DNA of 64,000 nt from Isoetes taiwanensis (lineage: Eukaryota > Streptophyta > Lycopodiopsida > Isoetales > Isoetaceae), in NCBI GenBank assembly GCA_021234155.1, contig JAJEKV010000101.1:1555332-1619331 (forward strand), read 5' to 3'. The position numbers and the translations under genes were made by a program. The notes beneath the pieces are model-generated. The model was not told the origin of the DNA and searched no databases. It worked only from the letters and a program-made list of their open reading frames with translations. Shown here in pieces: positions 47,801 to 60,346 of this stretch. Positions within the stretch are counted from its first letter, which is position 1. Each line of letters starts with the position of its first letter.

Positions 47801-50800
47801 ACCAGCAAATGCCCTTTGGTCTTATTGCCCAGTTGCAGCCAGAGCCTCTCCTTTTTGCAGAATCTCCCAAGATGAGGTCATATCCACCTTCGATTCTACC
47901 ATTCATTATGTTGGATCTGCAAAAATAATGATCAATCTGCAGAAAACATAGCGACCAAATATCAGTTTGCAAAGAAAAAGAATATTACAGGTTGCATCTG
48001 CAGAAAAATAAGTTACCAAGAAAAAGGAATAAATACTCAAGATTAGACTCTGAAAAAAATCGATTCTAGTGGTCAAGCTTCCGCTGCTGATTGCCCTTCT
48101 CAAATCGGAGAGTTTGAGGCTTCCCTTCCTTGCCATGGATGATGGAGATGTGCGATGTGTCTCTCTATTGGGTTCAAATCCTGGGATCTTTGAAGGAAAA
48201 ACTAGAAGAAAGCCGTTAAAACCCTGTATGCATGCAGACTCTTCTTCCACAAACAAATTTCAGAAGAAGGTAGCGGCCACAACAGCGGCCATAACTCCGG
48301 TTTAAGGATGTCATGGAGATCAAGGGAAGACAGAGGGTCCAATGCTGAAATCAACGGAGCAAGTCCGAGCAACATTCTAATAAATAAATAGAAAACAGAG
48401 AGATGCAAGAAAACTTACAGGCTGGACTGATGCAGAGCAAATCCCTTCCCCCATCCAAGGAAAACTTAGTGATATCCTGCTTACCTCATGGCTTTGTTAT
48501 AATTTTTAAAGCCGGAACTTTGATATACTTTGCTGAAGAGGGCAATGCCCATATTTTACCTCTAATATAAGAAGAAACCCCATAGTAGATGTTTTTTGAT
48601 GGATCGCCTGGGCAAAAGCAGCCAAAGACATAAGCATTTTAATTTGTGTGTAACTGTCTTTGGCAGTGTAGAAAGGAGCAACAACAGCGGCTATGGCAAA
48701 ACCCTAACAGAAGTGGATAGAGTTTTGGGGATTGAAGATAAGCAATTCGACAGCGGAAGTAGAGCTAGAGACCGGCCGAGAACGGAGTCTAGAATTTAAT
48801 GGACGAAGAGAAATGCAAAGCTCATCTTCCCGAGCACAGCAGAGCAAGATTGGAGATGCGGCCATTGCCAGAAGTCGGTGTCTGCAGAATAGGAAGAAAA
48901 AATAGGTGGCGTTTAGATATTGGTTTAGATTGCGGCGCGGAAATATTAGGGAGGAACAAAAACAAAAATGAAAAATTATAAATTCAATTACATATGTAGT
49001 GACAGTTATACTTCAAATTTGTGCCGTATCTTTCGAAAAATACGTATTGCGTATAAAACTATACAGTATTGAACCTATCCCTAGTTCAACCTATCCACAT
49101 CTGAGTATCTGCTATAGAAGTTCAAGTCAACATGTGGTAAATAACATGATGCGATGAAGATGGAATCTTCAAATATACTTTGCACACGTATTTACATGTA
49201 TCAATTGTGCTTATCTGCCCTGTGTGTTGAAACTGAAGATGCCAAGGATATCTTGTAATAACAGTTTATGTCACCATGACCCTGCTTGCCTGTGCACTCA
49301 TTGAATAATGAATCGTGTTGATTTTTTGACAAATCTATTATCCTGCGACCATCATGTGCATGTTGCTATAAGGAAAATCAAGTTAATATCTCCAGGTATA
49401 GAGTTCAAGTTGTCTTCCTTCTGTGATGGAAAGCCTCTATAATTTTAAGAGACCATATATAGGTACAATCCCTATTTAGAAGTGGTGGCATGTGCAGTTA
49501 GGATAGCAGCACTCCAAGGGGTTGTAGCAGCAGCAATTAAACTTGCATGGATAGCACCCTGAAGGGCTCCAGCAATAGCAGCAATTGCTCTTGCATCAGC
49601 AGTTGTAGCAAATGCACTTCTAGCAAACAGATGGTGTAGTTGTGCTGTTCTGCACAACGTCTGGTTAGGTGGACGAAAAAATGCGCACTACCCGCCATGT
49701 GCGGTAGAACCTCCAATCTGGCATATATCCCTGACACGTGCAAGCTCTAAAGCGCTCCATAAATTGCTATAATAAGTGGGCCAAACCATGTGATTGTGCT
49801 TCACAAACTAGAAATATTTTGGCTAAGAAATTCACTAGTTTCTGTGATGACAACCAATGAAAATTGTTGTTTGTTGAAGCATGGAAAGACCAATGACACT
49901 TTGAGATTTGCGGGAGGACAAGGTCAACCAACATGAGCTTTATCACATTGGCATCCAATTGACTTATTTACACATAACATATAGCAAACCAATAACCATG
50001 TTGTGCATCATTGCTGGGTTTATGTAAGGATCATGCAATAACTCTTAATGGTAGGTTCTCAAATGAACTAACAAAAAGTGTTTAATATGTATAGCTGCTT
50101 CTCCTATGGATATGATCTACTCCTCCACCTTATAGACATAAGTCTTTTGGGCTATCCTGGTCGGGACAGAGAGCCAACCATGTACGAGTGTATGAGCAGA
50201 GAATGGTGCATACAGATGTGTCTCTCATTTTCAATCATATCACGGCACATGTCCCAAAAGACTGCCCTACCTAAGACAGCATTGGCTCGGTAAAAAGTGT
50301 AATAGCTAGCTAATAAATTTTCTTTTGTTGTCATCTCTCTATATTAACTACTAGTCCTACCTTTAGTCATTATATCCCTGATACACATATCTTTTGTTCT
50401 CCATGACAATTATATCCAATCTCCTCGTCTTTCAAGACAATGACCAACATCAACTTTTATATTGCTTGTCCACACCTCCAAACCTTGTGGGGCTTTAGTA
50501 ACAAATTCATCATGACGTTTTAAACACATGGCAACATTAAACGTTTTTCTTTTGAAAGGATTCATACTCTTTGTTTTTACTTAAAGCAATAGATATTGTT
50601 AATTAGATTCATTGATTGCATTGCATCTTTCTCTCTTTCTGTCCAAAACTTTAGACCTTGTGTACCTGTAAAAATATTGCCACAGTACCTACATGATCCA
50701 GATGGATGTTAAATCGAGCTCTTCAATTCATGGAATAGTAGGCTCACTTTTCTTTTATGATTGCTTTGACAAATTTGCAAGTGCACTTGATAATGCAAGA

Positions 50801-52040
50801 ATAACAATTATGTACAATGCACATGGTTACCTCATGATATCTGGGCGAGGACGAGGGCATCGGCAGCTATCAGCTGTCGTCGGTAGTGATTAGGCATGGA
50901 GAGGGCAATGGGTAGTTGCAAGGCCAATGTATCAAGCCGAAAGGGAAAGAATATATAGATTGTATCAACTAATGGGGGCCAATGTTGGAAAAGATACAAG
51001 GCACTTTGTAGACACCTATGCGCTTATGGGGCAACAAATATAGTTCTTAAAGGTGGCTGGCAAAAACAAGCCAAACACACTAAAATATAACGTCAAAAAC
51101 GACAAGAAGAAAATAGAAAAGACTACATAGTCGTTAAGGGTGGCAAAAAAAGACAAATACGCTAAAATATAAGATATACAGTCAAATCAAACGAAGAACC
51201 GCATCAGATCATGAGCACAAAAGCAAAAGCTGCAACCGGACCATTCCAAAACCGACACAAGACAAAGATTGAGGAAGCCAGCCCACCAAATCATTAACCT
51301 AATTGTTGAAAATCTGACAGAAACCCTTAGATTCTGCTCGACAGCGATGGCCGGAAAGAAATTGGGCGAAAAATTTGGTTTTGGGGGCCAATTCAGGAGA
51401 GAAACGGCGAAGAAAAAAGGCGTTTCTGAGACAGGAATCGAATGATCGGAGTGGCGATCAGGTGGGGCATGAGGGCAGTACAATGATTCGGTCTGGCTAT
51501 GGCCGAAAGGAAGGACGGATAAGCTAATTTACAGAAAGGGGCTATGGTGGTGGTCAAGTGGGGCAGGTTAGTGCGTTTCAGATTACCCAGCTTTTGATTC
51601 AAACCGATCCAATTCTGTAGCAATAAAAGTCGGAATATCTTTCCAATTTGAGGGCGATGCCTTTGCTTTGATTTGCAGCAAAACCCACTCCTCCGCCATA
51701 GCCCTGCTCTGTTCTGTTGTGCGTTGTTTGCCGGAGTTGTTGATCCGATTCCGCCTGACAGGGTCTAAATCTAGGCATTGGAGCAGTTGGGCAGTTGCTG
51801 TTTGAATTTGAATCTGCTTTACCCTGTTCTGGCGTGGCTATTACTGTTGTAAAATCTGCATTTTGTTTTGATGTGGGTTTTTGAATCATTGCACTGTCTG
51901 AGCGCGTCTGTACTTCAAAATCTGCATGAATATTGCTGGTTTGAACCCGATTCTTGATGGGTTTGTTTCGCAACTGCAAAATGGATTGAGGATTCAATAC
52001 CAAAGCTTGAATTTTACAGAGAAATCTTTGGAAATTGCAT
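47801..52040. other. No gene recognised
   Basis: A long stretch with only short open frames on both strands. An alanine-rich frame at 49,472-49,657 (minus), mirrored by one on the plus strand, looks like low-complexity bias. The last part (51,600-52,040) is probably the 5' flank and UTR of the MCTP gene. No RNA gene, array or clear repeat was seen. Confidence 0.5.
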
Positions 52041-52043
52041 AAA

Positions 52044-54976
52044 ATGGTGAAGAAACTGTTTGTGGAGGTATGCAGCGCATCGAATTTGATGCCCAAGGAT
52101 GGAAGGGGCACATCAAATCCCTACTGCGTGGTGGATTATGAAGGGCAGAGGAGAAAAACTGTGGTGAAGCACGGGGAATTAAATCCGGCATGGAATTGGG
52201 TCTGCGAGTTCATAATCCACGAATCAGAGACCAATCCGTTGGATCAGCACCAGTTAGAAGCAGCAATTTACAGCGAAAAAAAGGCCACGCAGAGGAGGCC
52301 AAGCTTTCTGGGCAGGGTGAGGATTCCGGGATGGAGATTTGTGCGGAAAGGCGAGGAAGCATTGGTGTATTATCCATTGGAAAAAAGGAGCTGGTTTTCT
52401 CATGTAAAGGGCGACCTTGGATTGAAGGTATGGTGGGATGAAGAGCCCGATCCTCCTCCGCCGGAGGAGCAGCCGCCTCCGGCCGAGGGCGAAGCTCCTC
52501 CTCCGGCAGAAGAACAGCCTCCTCCTCCTCCAGAAGGAGAAAATCCGCCACCAGAAGCTCCGCCAGAAGCGCCGCCCGATCCTCCGCCAAATCCAGCTGA
52601 AGGTGGGGGTGATCAGGCAAATCCGCCCGACGCGCCTCCTCCTCCTCCTCCTCCAGACAACCCCCCTCCTCCTCCTCCAATGGGCCGTCGCCACGTCCGG
52701 CAATTTTCCCGGCCCTCTGTCCCCTCCCATGAGTATGTCCTCAAAGAAACCCGCCCCGCTATCAAGCGCAGCATCCGCGATGTCACCTACGATCTCGTCG
52801 AGAAAATGCACTACCTCTTTGTCAAGGTCGTCAAGGCCCGTGCCCTTGCTCCTCGAGATGGTGACCTCCCATGTAATGCTGCCTTCGTCCGCATCAACTT
52901 TGGCCCTGACTCTGCTCGCACCCGCTCCTTCCCCCAATCACTCTTTCCCGAATGGCATGAAGTCTTTGCCTTCAGCAAGGACCTGTCTGGTAGCCCTATT
53001 CTTGAAGTCAGTATTTGGGATGAAAATCCGGACAATCCTGAAGTCTTTCTTGGGTCTCTTACTTTTGACCTTGCTGAAATTCCCTCCCGTGTCCCCCCTG
53101 ATAGCCCCCTTGCTCCCCAATGGTACCGGCTAGAGCAACGTGGTGATGGTAGAATCAGAGGAGACCTCATGCTTGCTGTCTGGATGGGTACACAAGCGGA
53201 CGAGGCATTCACTGAAGCATGGCAATCAGATTCGGGAGGATTTCCCCATACCCGATCTAAGGTTTACCTCTCCCCCAAACTCTGGTACCTAAGAGTCAAC
53301 ATTATTGAAGCCCAAGAGGTCCAGCCTTCTGACAGAAGTAAATTCCCTGAAGTCAGTGTTAGAGTAAAGCTTGGTTTCCAGGTCCAACGCACCAGAATTG
53401 CTGGCAATCGTAATACTAGCCCATTCTGGAATGAAGATTTGATGTTCGTTGCAGCTGAGCCTTTTGAAGATGACCTCATTTTGATTGTTGAGAACCAAAT
53501 GGGCTCTGAGAAGGAAGAAGAGTTAGGTTTTGTAAGGATCAATATGGGCACTATTGAAAGACGAGTTGATCACAGAATGGTCAACTCACGTTGGTTTGGA
53601 CTCCAAAGAGAGGGTGATTCTCCTATGTTCTTGGGTAGGCTCCATCTTAGAATTTGCTTTGATGGTGGTTATCATGTTGCTGATGAATCTTCTAATTATA
53701 GTAGTTGTGTTCGACCTACTGCAAAGCAGCTATGGAAACCTGTTGTGGGTATTCTTGAGTTGGGCATTATTAGAGGTAAGGATCTCCTTCCTATGAAGAC
53801 TAAAGATGGTAGAGGTACTACCGATGCATATGCTATTGCAAAATATGGCCAGAAATGGGTGCGGACTAGATCCATAATTGATAATCTTAGTCCTAGATGG
53901 AACGAGCAATATACATGGGAGGTTTATGACCCATGCACAGTGTTATCAGTTGGTGTATTTGATAATTGTCACATTCATCCTTCGGAAGAAGCTCGTGATG
54001 CCAGGATTGGCAAGGTTCGAATTCGCCTATCTACATTAGAAAGTGATCGGATATACACAAATCGCTATCCGCTTCTTGTGTTGCATGATTCTGGTGTGAA
54101 AAAGATGGGAGAGATTGAATTAGCTGTCAGATTTACTAGCAGTTCATTCATCAACATGATGCAGGTTTATTTTGAACCACTTTTGCCTAGAATGCACTAC
54201 TTGCATCCTCTTGGAGTGACTCAGTCAGAAGTATTGCGCATTTCTGCCATGCGCATTGTTGCCATTAGACTCTCCAGATCCGAGCCTGCATTAAGACAAG
54301 AAGTTGTGCACTACATGTTGGACTCAGACTCTCATGTTTGGAGTCTTAGAAAAAGCAAGGTTAACTATTACAGGATTATGAGCCTCCTCTCTGGTCCTAT
54401 GGCTATTGCAACTTGGTTTGGCAACATCTGTAGATGGAGAAACCCTATCACCACGGTCCTTGTGCATATTCTCTTTGTCATCTTAGTCATGTACCCTGAG
54501 CTTATCCTTTCCACTTTATTTCTATATATGGCTCTCATTGGAGCATGGCATTTCCGGTTTCGACCTCGCAATCCTCCTTCTATGGATCCACGACTATCCC
54601 AAGCTGAACAAGTTGATCCTGATGAATTAGATGAAGAATTTGATCCCATACCTACTTCTAAAGATCCTATGGTGATCAAGGACAGGTATGATCGGTTGCG
54701 CATTGTTGCTGCAAGAATTCAAAATGTACTAGGGGATTTGGCTACGCAAGGTGAACGTATTAGTTCCTTCTTGAGCTGGAGAGACCCTAGAGCAACTGCC
54801 ATTGTCATTTTGCTTGTTTGATCTTTGCTATAGTGTTGTATGTGGTCCCCTTTAGAGTTGTTGTGTTAATGACTGGTCTCTATCTTCTAAGACATCCAAG
54901 GTTGAGAGATCCTTTTCCTCCATTACCTCTCAACTTCTTTAGAAGGATGCCAACTCTGACAGATAGAATCTTGTAG
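52044..54976 (+). CDS. Multiple C2 domain and transmembrane region protein (MCTP, QUIRKY type)
   Basis: A single long exon of about 977 codons. ATG at 52,044 (MVKKLFVEV) starts at the first strand of C2A (residues 1-120, with DGRGTSNPYC). A proline/glutamate-rich linker follows (about 140-215), then C2B (255-390, HYLFVKVVKARALAP), C2C (411-540, KLWYLRVNIIEAQEV), C2D (567-700, ELGIIRGKDLLPMKTKDGRG) and the PRT_C region (735 to end) with membrane spans around 783-840. An apparent one-base loss near 54,819 stops the frame. The shifted frame continues as IVLYVVPFRVVVLMTGLYLL and ends RRMPTLTDRIL at 54,976, the expected family C-terminus. MCTPs tether ER to plasma membrane at plasmodesmata. Intronless structure is usual. 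A polyadenylation-like AATAAA lies at 55,008. The 5' third is much GC-richer than the rest. Confidence 0.93.
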
Positions 54977-55019
54977 TCTAGTGTTATTCCTATTGAGGAT
55001 ATTGATCAATAAATTCCCC

Positions 55020-55436
55020 TCCATATATAACAATTCTATTGAAGGCAAATCGTTACTTATCACTCAAATATAATTCAGTTTCTTTTTCTGTTTGATGCTA
55101 TTTATTTGATGCTATTTTGTTTGAAGCATTCTAGTAATGACACATATGTGCAAACAATCTTCGAACCAAATAAAAACACTGATGTCATGCTGGAGATGTG
55201 TGACAGACCCTAATGGTCTGGAATAAAAACCGATAATTGTCTCAATCTCCTTCGAATTGGGACGTCTCCATCTATGGAATAAAAACCAGTAAGCAAGAAC
55301 TATACTAAGAATCCAGCCCTGGAATATTTGGAATGCAGTATGAATCTCCCTGGAAAACCTCTCTCGATTGAGTGTGTGAGTGCCCTACATAAAATAAACT
55401 GGAATATTTTGTATTCAATTCAATCCTTTGTTCGGT
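55020..55436. other. Intergenic, nothing recognised
   Basis: AT-rich sequence downstream of the MCTP gene with a duplicated short phrase (ggaataaaaaccgataa at about 55,220 and ggaataaaaaccagtaa at about 55,277). No gene or element was identified. Confidence 0.5.
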
Positions 55437-55561
55437 TTAGTGGCTAGTCCATTGGGTTAGCAATTAAGAGATCTTGTGTTCAAGTCTTTGGGGGTCCTTC
55501 ATATGTCCTCATGGATGCTGCCAATGTGGCATGACGTAAAAATCCATCTATCTATCTATCT
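55437..55561 (+). mobile_element. tRNA-related SINE-like unit with ATCT microsatellite tail
   Basis: Contains an A-box-like TGGCTAGTCCATTGG at 55,441-55,455 and a B-box-like TGTTCAAGTCT at 55,477-55,487, about 20 bases apart. This matches the internal RNA polymerase III promoter of tRNA-derived SINEs. It ends in an (ATCT)n tract at 55,543-55,561. It cannot fold as a tRNA. Confidence 0.5.
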
Positions 55562-55610
55562 CACAGCTATATAAAAAGGCTGCTGGTAATGGCCTTCTGC
55601 TTGAGGAGAC

Positions 55611-56063
55611 GATGGCTTCAAAGAAGAGGAAATTTGAGGAAACAATTCTCGGCTTCTTGGATGATTATCTTCCAGATACAAAACGCCATAGAATCGATCT
55701 CCTGGTGGTCGTGGATGGTTGGATAAATTGTGGTGATGAGCATGACGAAGGTCATAACATGGAGTAGGATGGAAGCCACAAAATTGGGGACAATTTAGCG
55801 GATGTTTCTGATAGCTTTAATCTGGAGGACAAATTGTTTATGCTTCTGACAGCTCTACTTTTGGTATATTGGATGGCTTCAATCCCTTTTATCTTGACTT
55901 TGATTTGCCTGAGCAAATCGATTCATTTGAATTGGATGACGCTTCGGAAGAACTCTCTGATATTGGTATCTTACCGTTTATCTTTGGACATGATACCGTC
56001 TTAACATGTAGTAGCTGCCTTTGTTTTGTCAGCAATGATGAAGTTGATGAATCCGGCCGTTGA
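55611..56063 (+). pseudogene. Small unrecognised ORF, probably broken
   Basis: ATG at 55,611 opens MASKKRKFEETILGFLDDYL, with a basic KKRK start, and reaches a TAG at 55,764. The sequence stays protein-like in a shifted frame (GILDGFNPFYLDFDLPEQID and SFELDDASEELSDIG) up to the stop at 56,061-56,063. The acidic, serine/aspartate-rich second half and basic start would suit a small nuclear protein, but no family is recognised. It lies just after the SINE-like unit and may be a decayed gene piece. Confidence 0.3.
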
Positions 56064-56915
56064 AAAACTTGTGTCAAGGAATGGGTAGTAGAATGCTCTA
56101 AAAAATGCAGTGCTAGCTCTAAATACTGTTGTAGTTTGTCTATATATGAAATAAACGGGGTCTTACATCACCATCTCGGATCGTTTGAATTCCACAAAAA
56201 GTCACAAAAGCAAGCCTGAGCATTCCACGGAAGAAAAAATTACAGAAGTAATCATGATCTTTGCTTCAATTGCCTGTAACACAAAAACAAGTTCCAGCCT
56301 GTGACCCATAAATTAGACAATGTTCTAGATGCGAAATTTAGCATAATAACCTCTGGATATGAAAAGCAAAAACAGGTTCAAATGCAGTGACATAGATACT
56401 GTCATGAGAACCTTTCCCTGAACGAACACCGTCTTCATATTCAGCATAAATAAAAAAAGTCTGATTTAGCTGACTAAAACTTTCTCTAAGCTCCTCGTAT
56501 GCCATATAATATTTTGAATATCTCCCCCTTGGACCACCAAAAGCATGCTGCTATGAATCCAACAGAACCAGGATTTTGTCTCTCAATAACTATTACAAAT
56601 GTATCCATATAAGAAGCACTAAAAAAAATCATGAAATTGGGAGCAAGCAGATCGAAACAAATAAATACTAAAAGCAGATGGCTTTGAAATGGGTATAGAA
56701 TAAGAAGTAAGATATAAACAAATCAATATTGAGAGCATATCACAAGAATCCGTCTGAAATGTTATGGACATTAGTGGCAATGTTATTTTCGCATCCCCTA
56801 TTCAGTTCATTGCAAACAGAGTGTAATATGCATTCTAGCAATAATAATTCTCCCCTTCCCTCTCCATGGCCGCCCTCTGAAGTAGGTTCTAATTCCGGTA
56901 GCCATCAGCAACAAT
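56064..56915. other. No gene recognised
   Basis: AT-rich sequence with only short frames. The last 200 bases may contain a decayed N-terminal part of the LRR receptor remnant that follows, but no motif could be fixed. Confidence 0.4.
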
Positions 56916-57315
56916 AGTGTTACAGAGCTCCGGCTACATGGTCGTGTGCTAAAAGGAGAAATCATTACAGGGACGTTGAGTTGCCTTACAGAGCTTCGGG
57001 CTCTTAGTCTAAGGGGGCTTCACCGAACCATTTTCGGATCTGTCGAACTGTACCAAGTTAAGCAAGTTTTACTTCCAGCATAATAAGTTTTCAAGACCAC
57101 TTCCAAGTGATTTTAGCATTTGGTCCAAGGATTCCCTCCTCCAGCAATCCGCTATCACCAAAAGCTCTTGTTCCCGGTCTTTCTTCCTCCTGGGATAGCT
57201 TGAAAAATCCGAATTTGGAACCCCTTGATTGCTCCAGTCCTGCTTCTGGCCCTCCCCGATCTTCCAGAGGGGATTCTTACACTGATTTCATGGAAAGCCT
57301 TTTCGACCAGTAACA
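56916..57315 (+). pseudogene. LRR receptor-like kinase ectodomain fragment
   Basis: Translation from 56,916 gives SVTELRLHGRVLKGEIITGT and LSCLTELRALSLRG, and after frame changes SNCTKLSKFYFQHNKFSRPL with PSDFSIWSK, then SNPLSPKALVPGL. These follow the plant leucine-rich repeat consensus (LxxLxxLxLxxNxLxGxIP), especially the N-terminal repeats of LRR receptor-like kinases. There are three or more frameshifts and no transmembrane or kinase part, so it is a dead fragment. Confidence 0.65.
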
Positions 57316-58500
57316 AGGGCAGTACTTTGTTCTGTTATTTTTTTCCTTGGATCGGCCACGTTCTTCTACTGAGTAGATCCAACGAATCATTCCCCATTAA
57401 TTTCTAAGCTTTACTGCTCCAAATTCTAATCCAATCTGCCAGTTGCTTATGCTCCAAATTTTAATCCATTCCTCAAGTTCGCCCATATCTAACAATAGTT
57501 ATAGCAGATCCGATATTGCGGGAGCCAATAAGTGCACCATCATTATGAGGTGTCTTTTAATGACTGCAACACAGATGTGACAACTTGCTAATAATTCCCA
57601 CTGTACCATTGTGCAGGTCATTATTGTATCCGTCATTAGAATCACCTTATATATCACATAGATATCAGATAATGTATATCATATAAATATTAGATTCGAG
57701 ATATTTGCATGTGCTCTTGTGTTGTTTTAGTTTTACAAAAATATGCACATACTATTGACATATAAATAGAGGGCATCATCAAATGCTTGAACACAACTCG
57801 AACTCCTCTGGGTGCTTAACTTCGCACTGTTCCTACTTCTAAGGTAATCCTTTGTAGTGTTCTTGCTCCTTGCAGTCTATATTTCTCATTCCCTTCTCTC
57901 GACCATTCTATAAATATATTATATATCTTACATGAAGATCTACACTAATATTTCATATACACTATTATCACTTACTTCGAGTTCTTTATCAAATTACTTG
58001 AATATTCCTTGCTCTGTGAGTCAATAGTGTCTACTAATTTCAAATGGGCAAGCCATTGTCGGAGGCCATAGTTATGATGATGTCTAAGATTAAAAAATTT
58101 ATATATGTAAAGATTAAAGTAAAGGGAGATGAGTTATACCATGTGGAATGTGGTTGGATCCAGGGATTTGTTTTGATACTTTAGCTGTGGAACGTTTTTT
58201 GCCTAGCTCCTTAATCAACAAACTAGAAGTAATTGAAACAAATTACCCTTTAGGTGCCATATCGTCCTGCATGTATCTTCAGAGTGGACACCGAAATGGT
58301 GGATGGTAGAATTGAAGTTGGGATATTCAGTGACATCTAATCCTATAGTTAGTAATTGAATAGACTTGGATTATCGAATGTATCTTTGTTTACTTTAATA
58401 TCGATGTTAACATCTACATAACGTTAATGTGTGTTGTGGGTTTGGAGTGTGCAGGTTTGGATCTATTTTTATTTTAGTTTTTTATATCTTGGTTTGTAGT
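57316..58500. other. No gene recognised
   Basis: AT-rich, with a locally repetitive run of atatcaga/tatcata-like phrases around 57,650-57,710. No domain or RNA gene was seen. Confidence 0.5.
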
Positions 58501-58502
58501 AA

Positions 58503-58877
58503 ATGGCAGAATTGGTTGAGACCACTGGGGCTAAAGTTGACCTGGATAATGGGACTGACGAGTCTCTAACTGTTCATGATATGAATGCGCATTTGAACAA
58601 TAATCAGAATAGTCGCAAGGTATTCGTGATGACTGTCAGGAAGGGAACCCTTCACAAGTATAGATGGAACCAAATTGCTTTGCGCATAGCATCGCATAGG
58701 AAACGTGCTCCTCCAGTGATGATAAGGAAATTGCAAAAACAGGTGGATAGGCTTTCTGAAGAGCTCGGTAAAATATCTAAGGATTATATCACTCTTTCGA
58801 TCAGTATTAAAAGGCTGACTGTGCAATTAACGCGTCTCCACCAATTGTTGCAAATTGTTGAGGCAATGATGATGTAA
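58503..58877 (+). CDS. Unrecognised 124-residue ORF ahead of Helitron
   Basis: An ATG-started open frame, MAELVETTGAKVDLDNGTDE, with a basic middle (KGTLHKYRWNQIALRIASHR) and a heptad-rich C-terminal helix (KLQKQVDRLSEELGKISKDY) that could form a coiled coil. No family is recognised. It may be an accessory ORF of the Helitron that starts about 100-700 bases downstream, or an unrelated small gene. Confidence 0.35.
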   Translation: MAELVETTGAKVDLDNGTDESLTVHDMNAHLNNNQNSRKVFVMTVRKGTLHKYRWNQIALRIASHRKRAPPVMIRKLQKQVDRLSEELGKISKDYITLSISIKRLTVQLTRLHQLLQIVEAMMM

Positions 58878-59138
58878 TGTCGGCAGTATTAGAGGGAGAG
58901 ATGTAGATGACTTGATCACGTTACGTGCTTATGATAACTAGATGATAATGCCACTGCCATGGATATATTATTGCTATGAACTAGATGGATGGGATATGTA
59001 TGAATTGTGTCATAGAATGCATGATGAACTACGTTAATAATGCAATTTCTTTGATCCCAACTACAGACTCCCAATCTCATTGCTATCTACCTGAGGGAAG
59101 GTATTCTTGGAGGAGACAAACATGTAAGTCTTCTTATA

Positions 59139-60346
59139 CATCATTGCGCGTCGCAATAGAATTTTCATTGAATATGGATGATAACACATCGAACCCAACT
59201 AAAAACCACATAGAATCGAGAAGGATAGGACGGTATGTAAATTTGCGAGCAATGGCAAGAGATCGTGCTAGACAACGTCTAGCTGGACAGATAGGAGAGA
59301 CCCCTCGTGCTCTACCATAAATAGATTATAAGGAGAGGAATCAACAGCTGGAGCGAGAGTGACATGCAAACTTGAGTGATGCTGCTCGAGAGGTGGTACG
59401 TGAGAGAGCGAAATGACGACCAAGACAACGTCAACCTAGGAGGGCTAGCGAATTAGACAGAGCTCCTTCACATACAAATGGACTTAGAGGAAATGAATTT
59501 GCTCCAAGTGCAAATGTTCCGTCTGCTAGTGGAAGCGAACTACCCGATGGGTTACCGATAGTTGCAGGTGAGCAGAATACCTACAACTCGAACTGGTATG
59601 CTAGATTGAGTGAGGAAAGTAGAGAGGAAGTACGGCGTAGGCGAAGGGAACGGTATGCAAATTTATGTGAATCATCCTTCGCGACTGGAGTTAGGATAAA
59701 TGACTTTGTTTCAAATTTGGATGTTCTGCCTACATTTGAAAGCGAGTTACACGAGGGGTCACTAGTAGTTAGAGGCCAACAGAGTAAGTATAGATCAGGA
59801 TGGTATGCTAGCTTGAGTGAGGAAGGCAGGGATGAGGTACGATGCAGGCAAATAGAGCGATATAGAAATTTGCGCGAAGCTGCTCGAGATGTAGCTCGTG
59901 CTAGAAGTGGATATCAAACAGGACAACCTCAACCTGGAATGGTAAACATACATGGAGATGGAACAAAAAGAACTGTTCCAACTCTAAACGTGTTAACGAC
60001 CAATGAAAACGAGTTAGTCAATGACTCATCGGCAATTGCGGGCGATCATAACACGTACAGAGCAAGATGGTATGCAAGGTTGACTGAGGAGGACAGAGAT
60101 GAAGTATGTCATAGACGAAGAGAGCATTATGCGAACTTGCCTGATGAAGAAAGGTATCGTATACGTCTAATAGACAGAGGACGTCACACAGATGTAGCTA
60201 CTGCAGGCACGACATCTAGCTATATCGACATGCAAGCAGGTAGTGTGGAGGACGACTCAGTGACAATGGTGCTTGCACATTGGCAGGCTCGTGCACAACA
60301 TATGAGAACAACAATATCGAACGTTCACAATGTGCACATGGAATAA
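59139..60346 (+). pseudogene. Helitron N-terminal repeat region (R/E-rich repeats)
   Basis: Plus-strand frames carry at least three diverged copies of a repeat of about 70-110 residues centred on RWYARLTEEDRDEVCHRRRE with HYANL next (copies near 59,596, 59,800 and 60,066, plus weaker ones at 59,210 and 59,355). Each is followed by an RR.R.R.Y.NL basic helix. Such arginine-rich repeat arrays precede the replication protein in many Helitrons (STPR-like). Two TGA codons at 59,360 and 59,414 sit where CGA (Arg) is expected. The segment 59,606-60,346 is open for 246 codons. It probably binds DNA or RNA. Confidence 0.6.

Noticed and set aside
49472-49657. Alanine-rich open frames on both strands
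   Set aside because: Both strands are open because of gca/tgc-rich simple sequence. No family was recognised.
51599-52111. Minus-strand open frame of 170 codons upstream of MCTP
   Set aside because: No domain, overlaps the MCTP 5' flank and start, and its composition is unremarkable. Likely chance.
52210-52937. Long minus-strand open frames (156 and 227 codons) inside the MCTP gene
   Set aside because: They are the antisense of the proline/glutamate-rich, GC-rich part of the MCTP coding region and show arginine/glutamate low complexity only.
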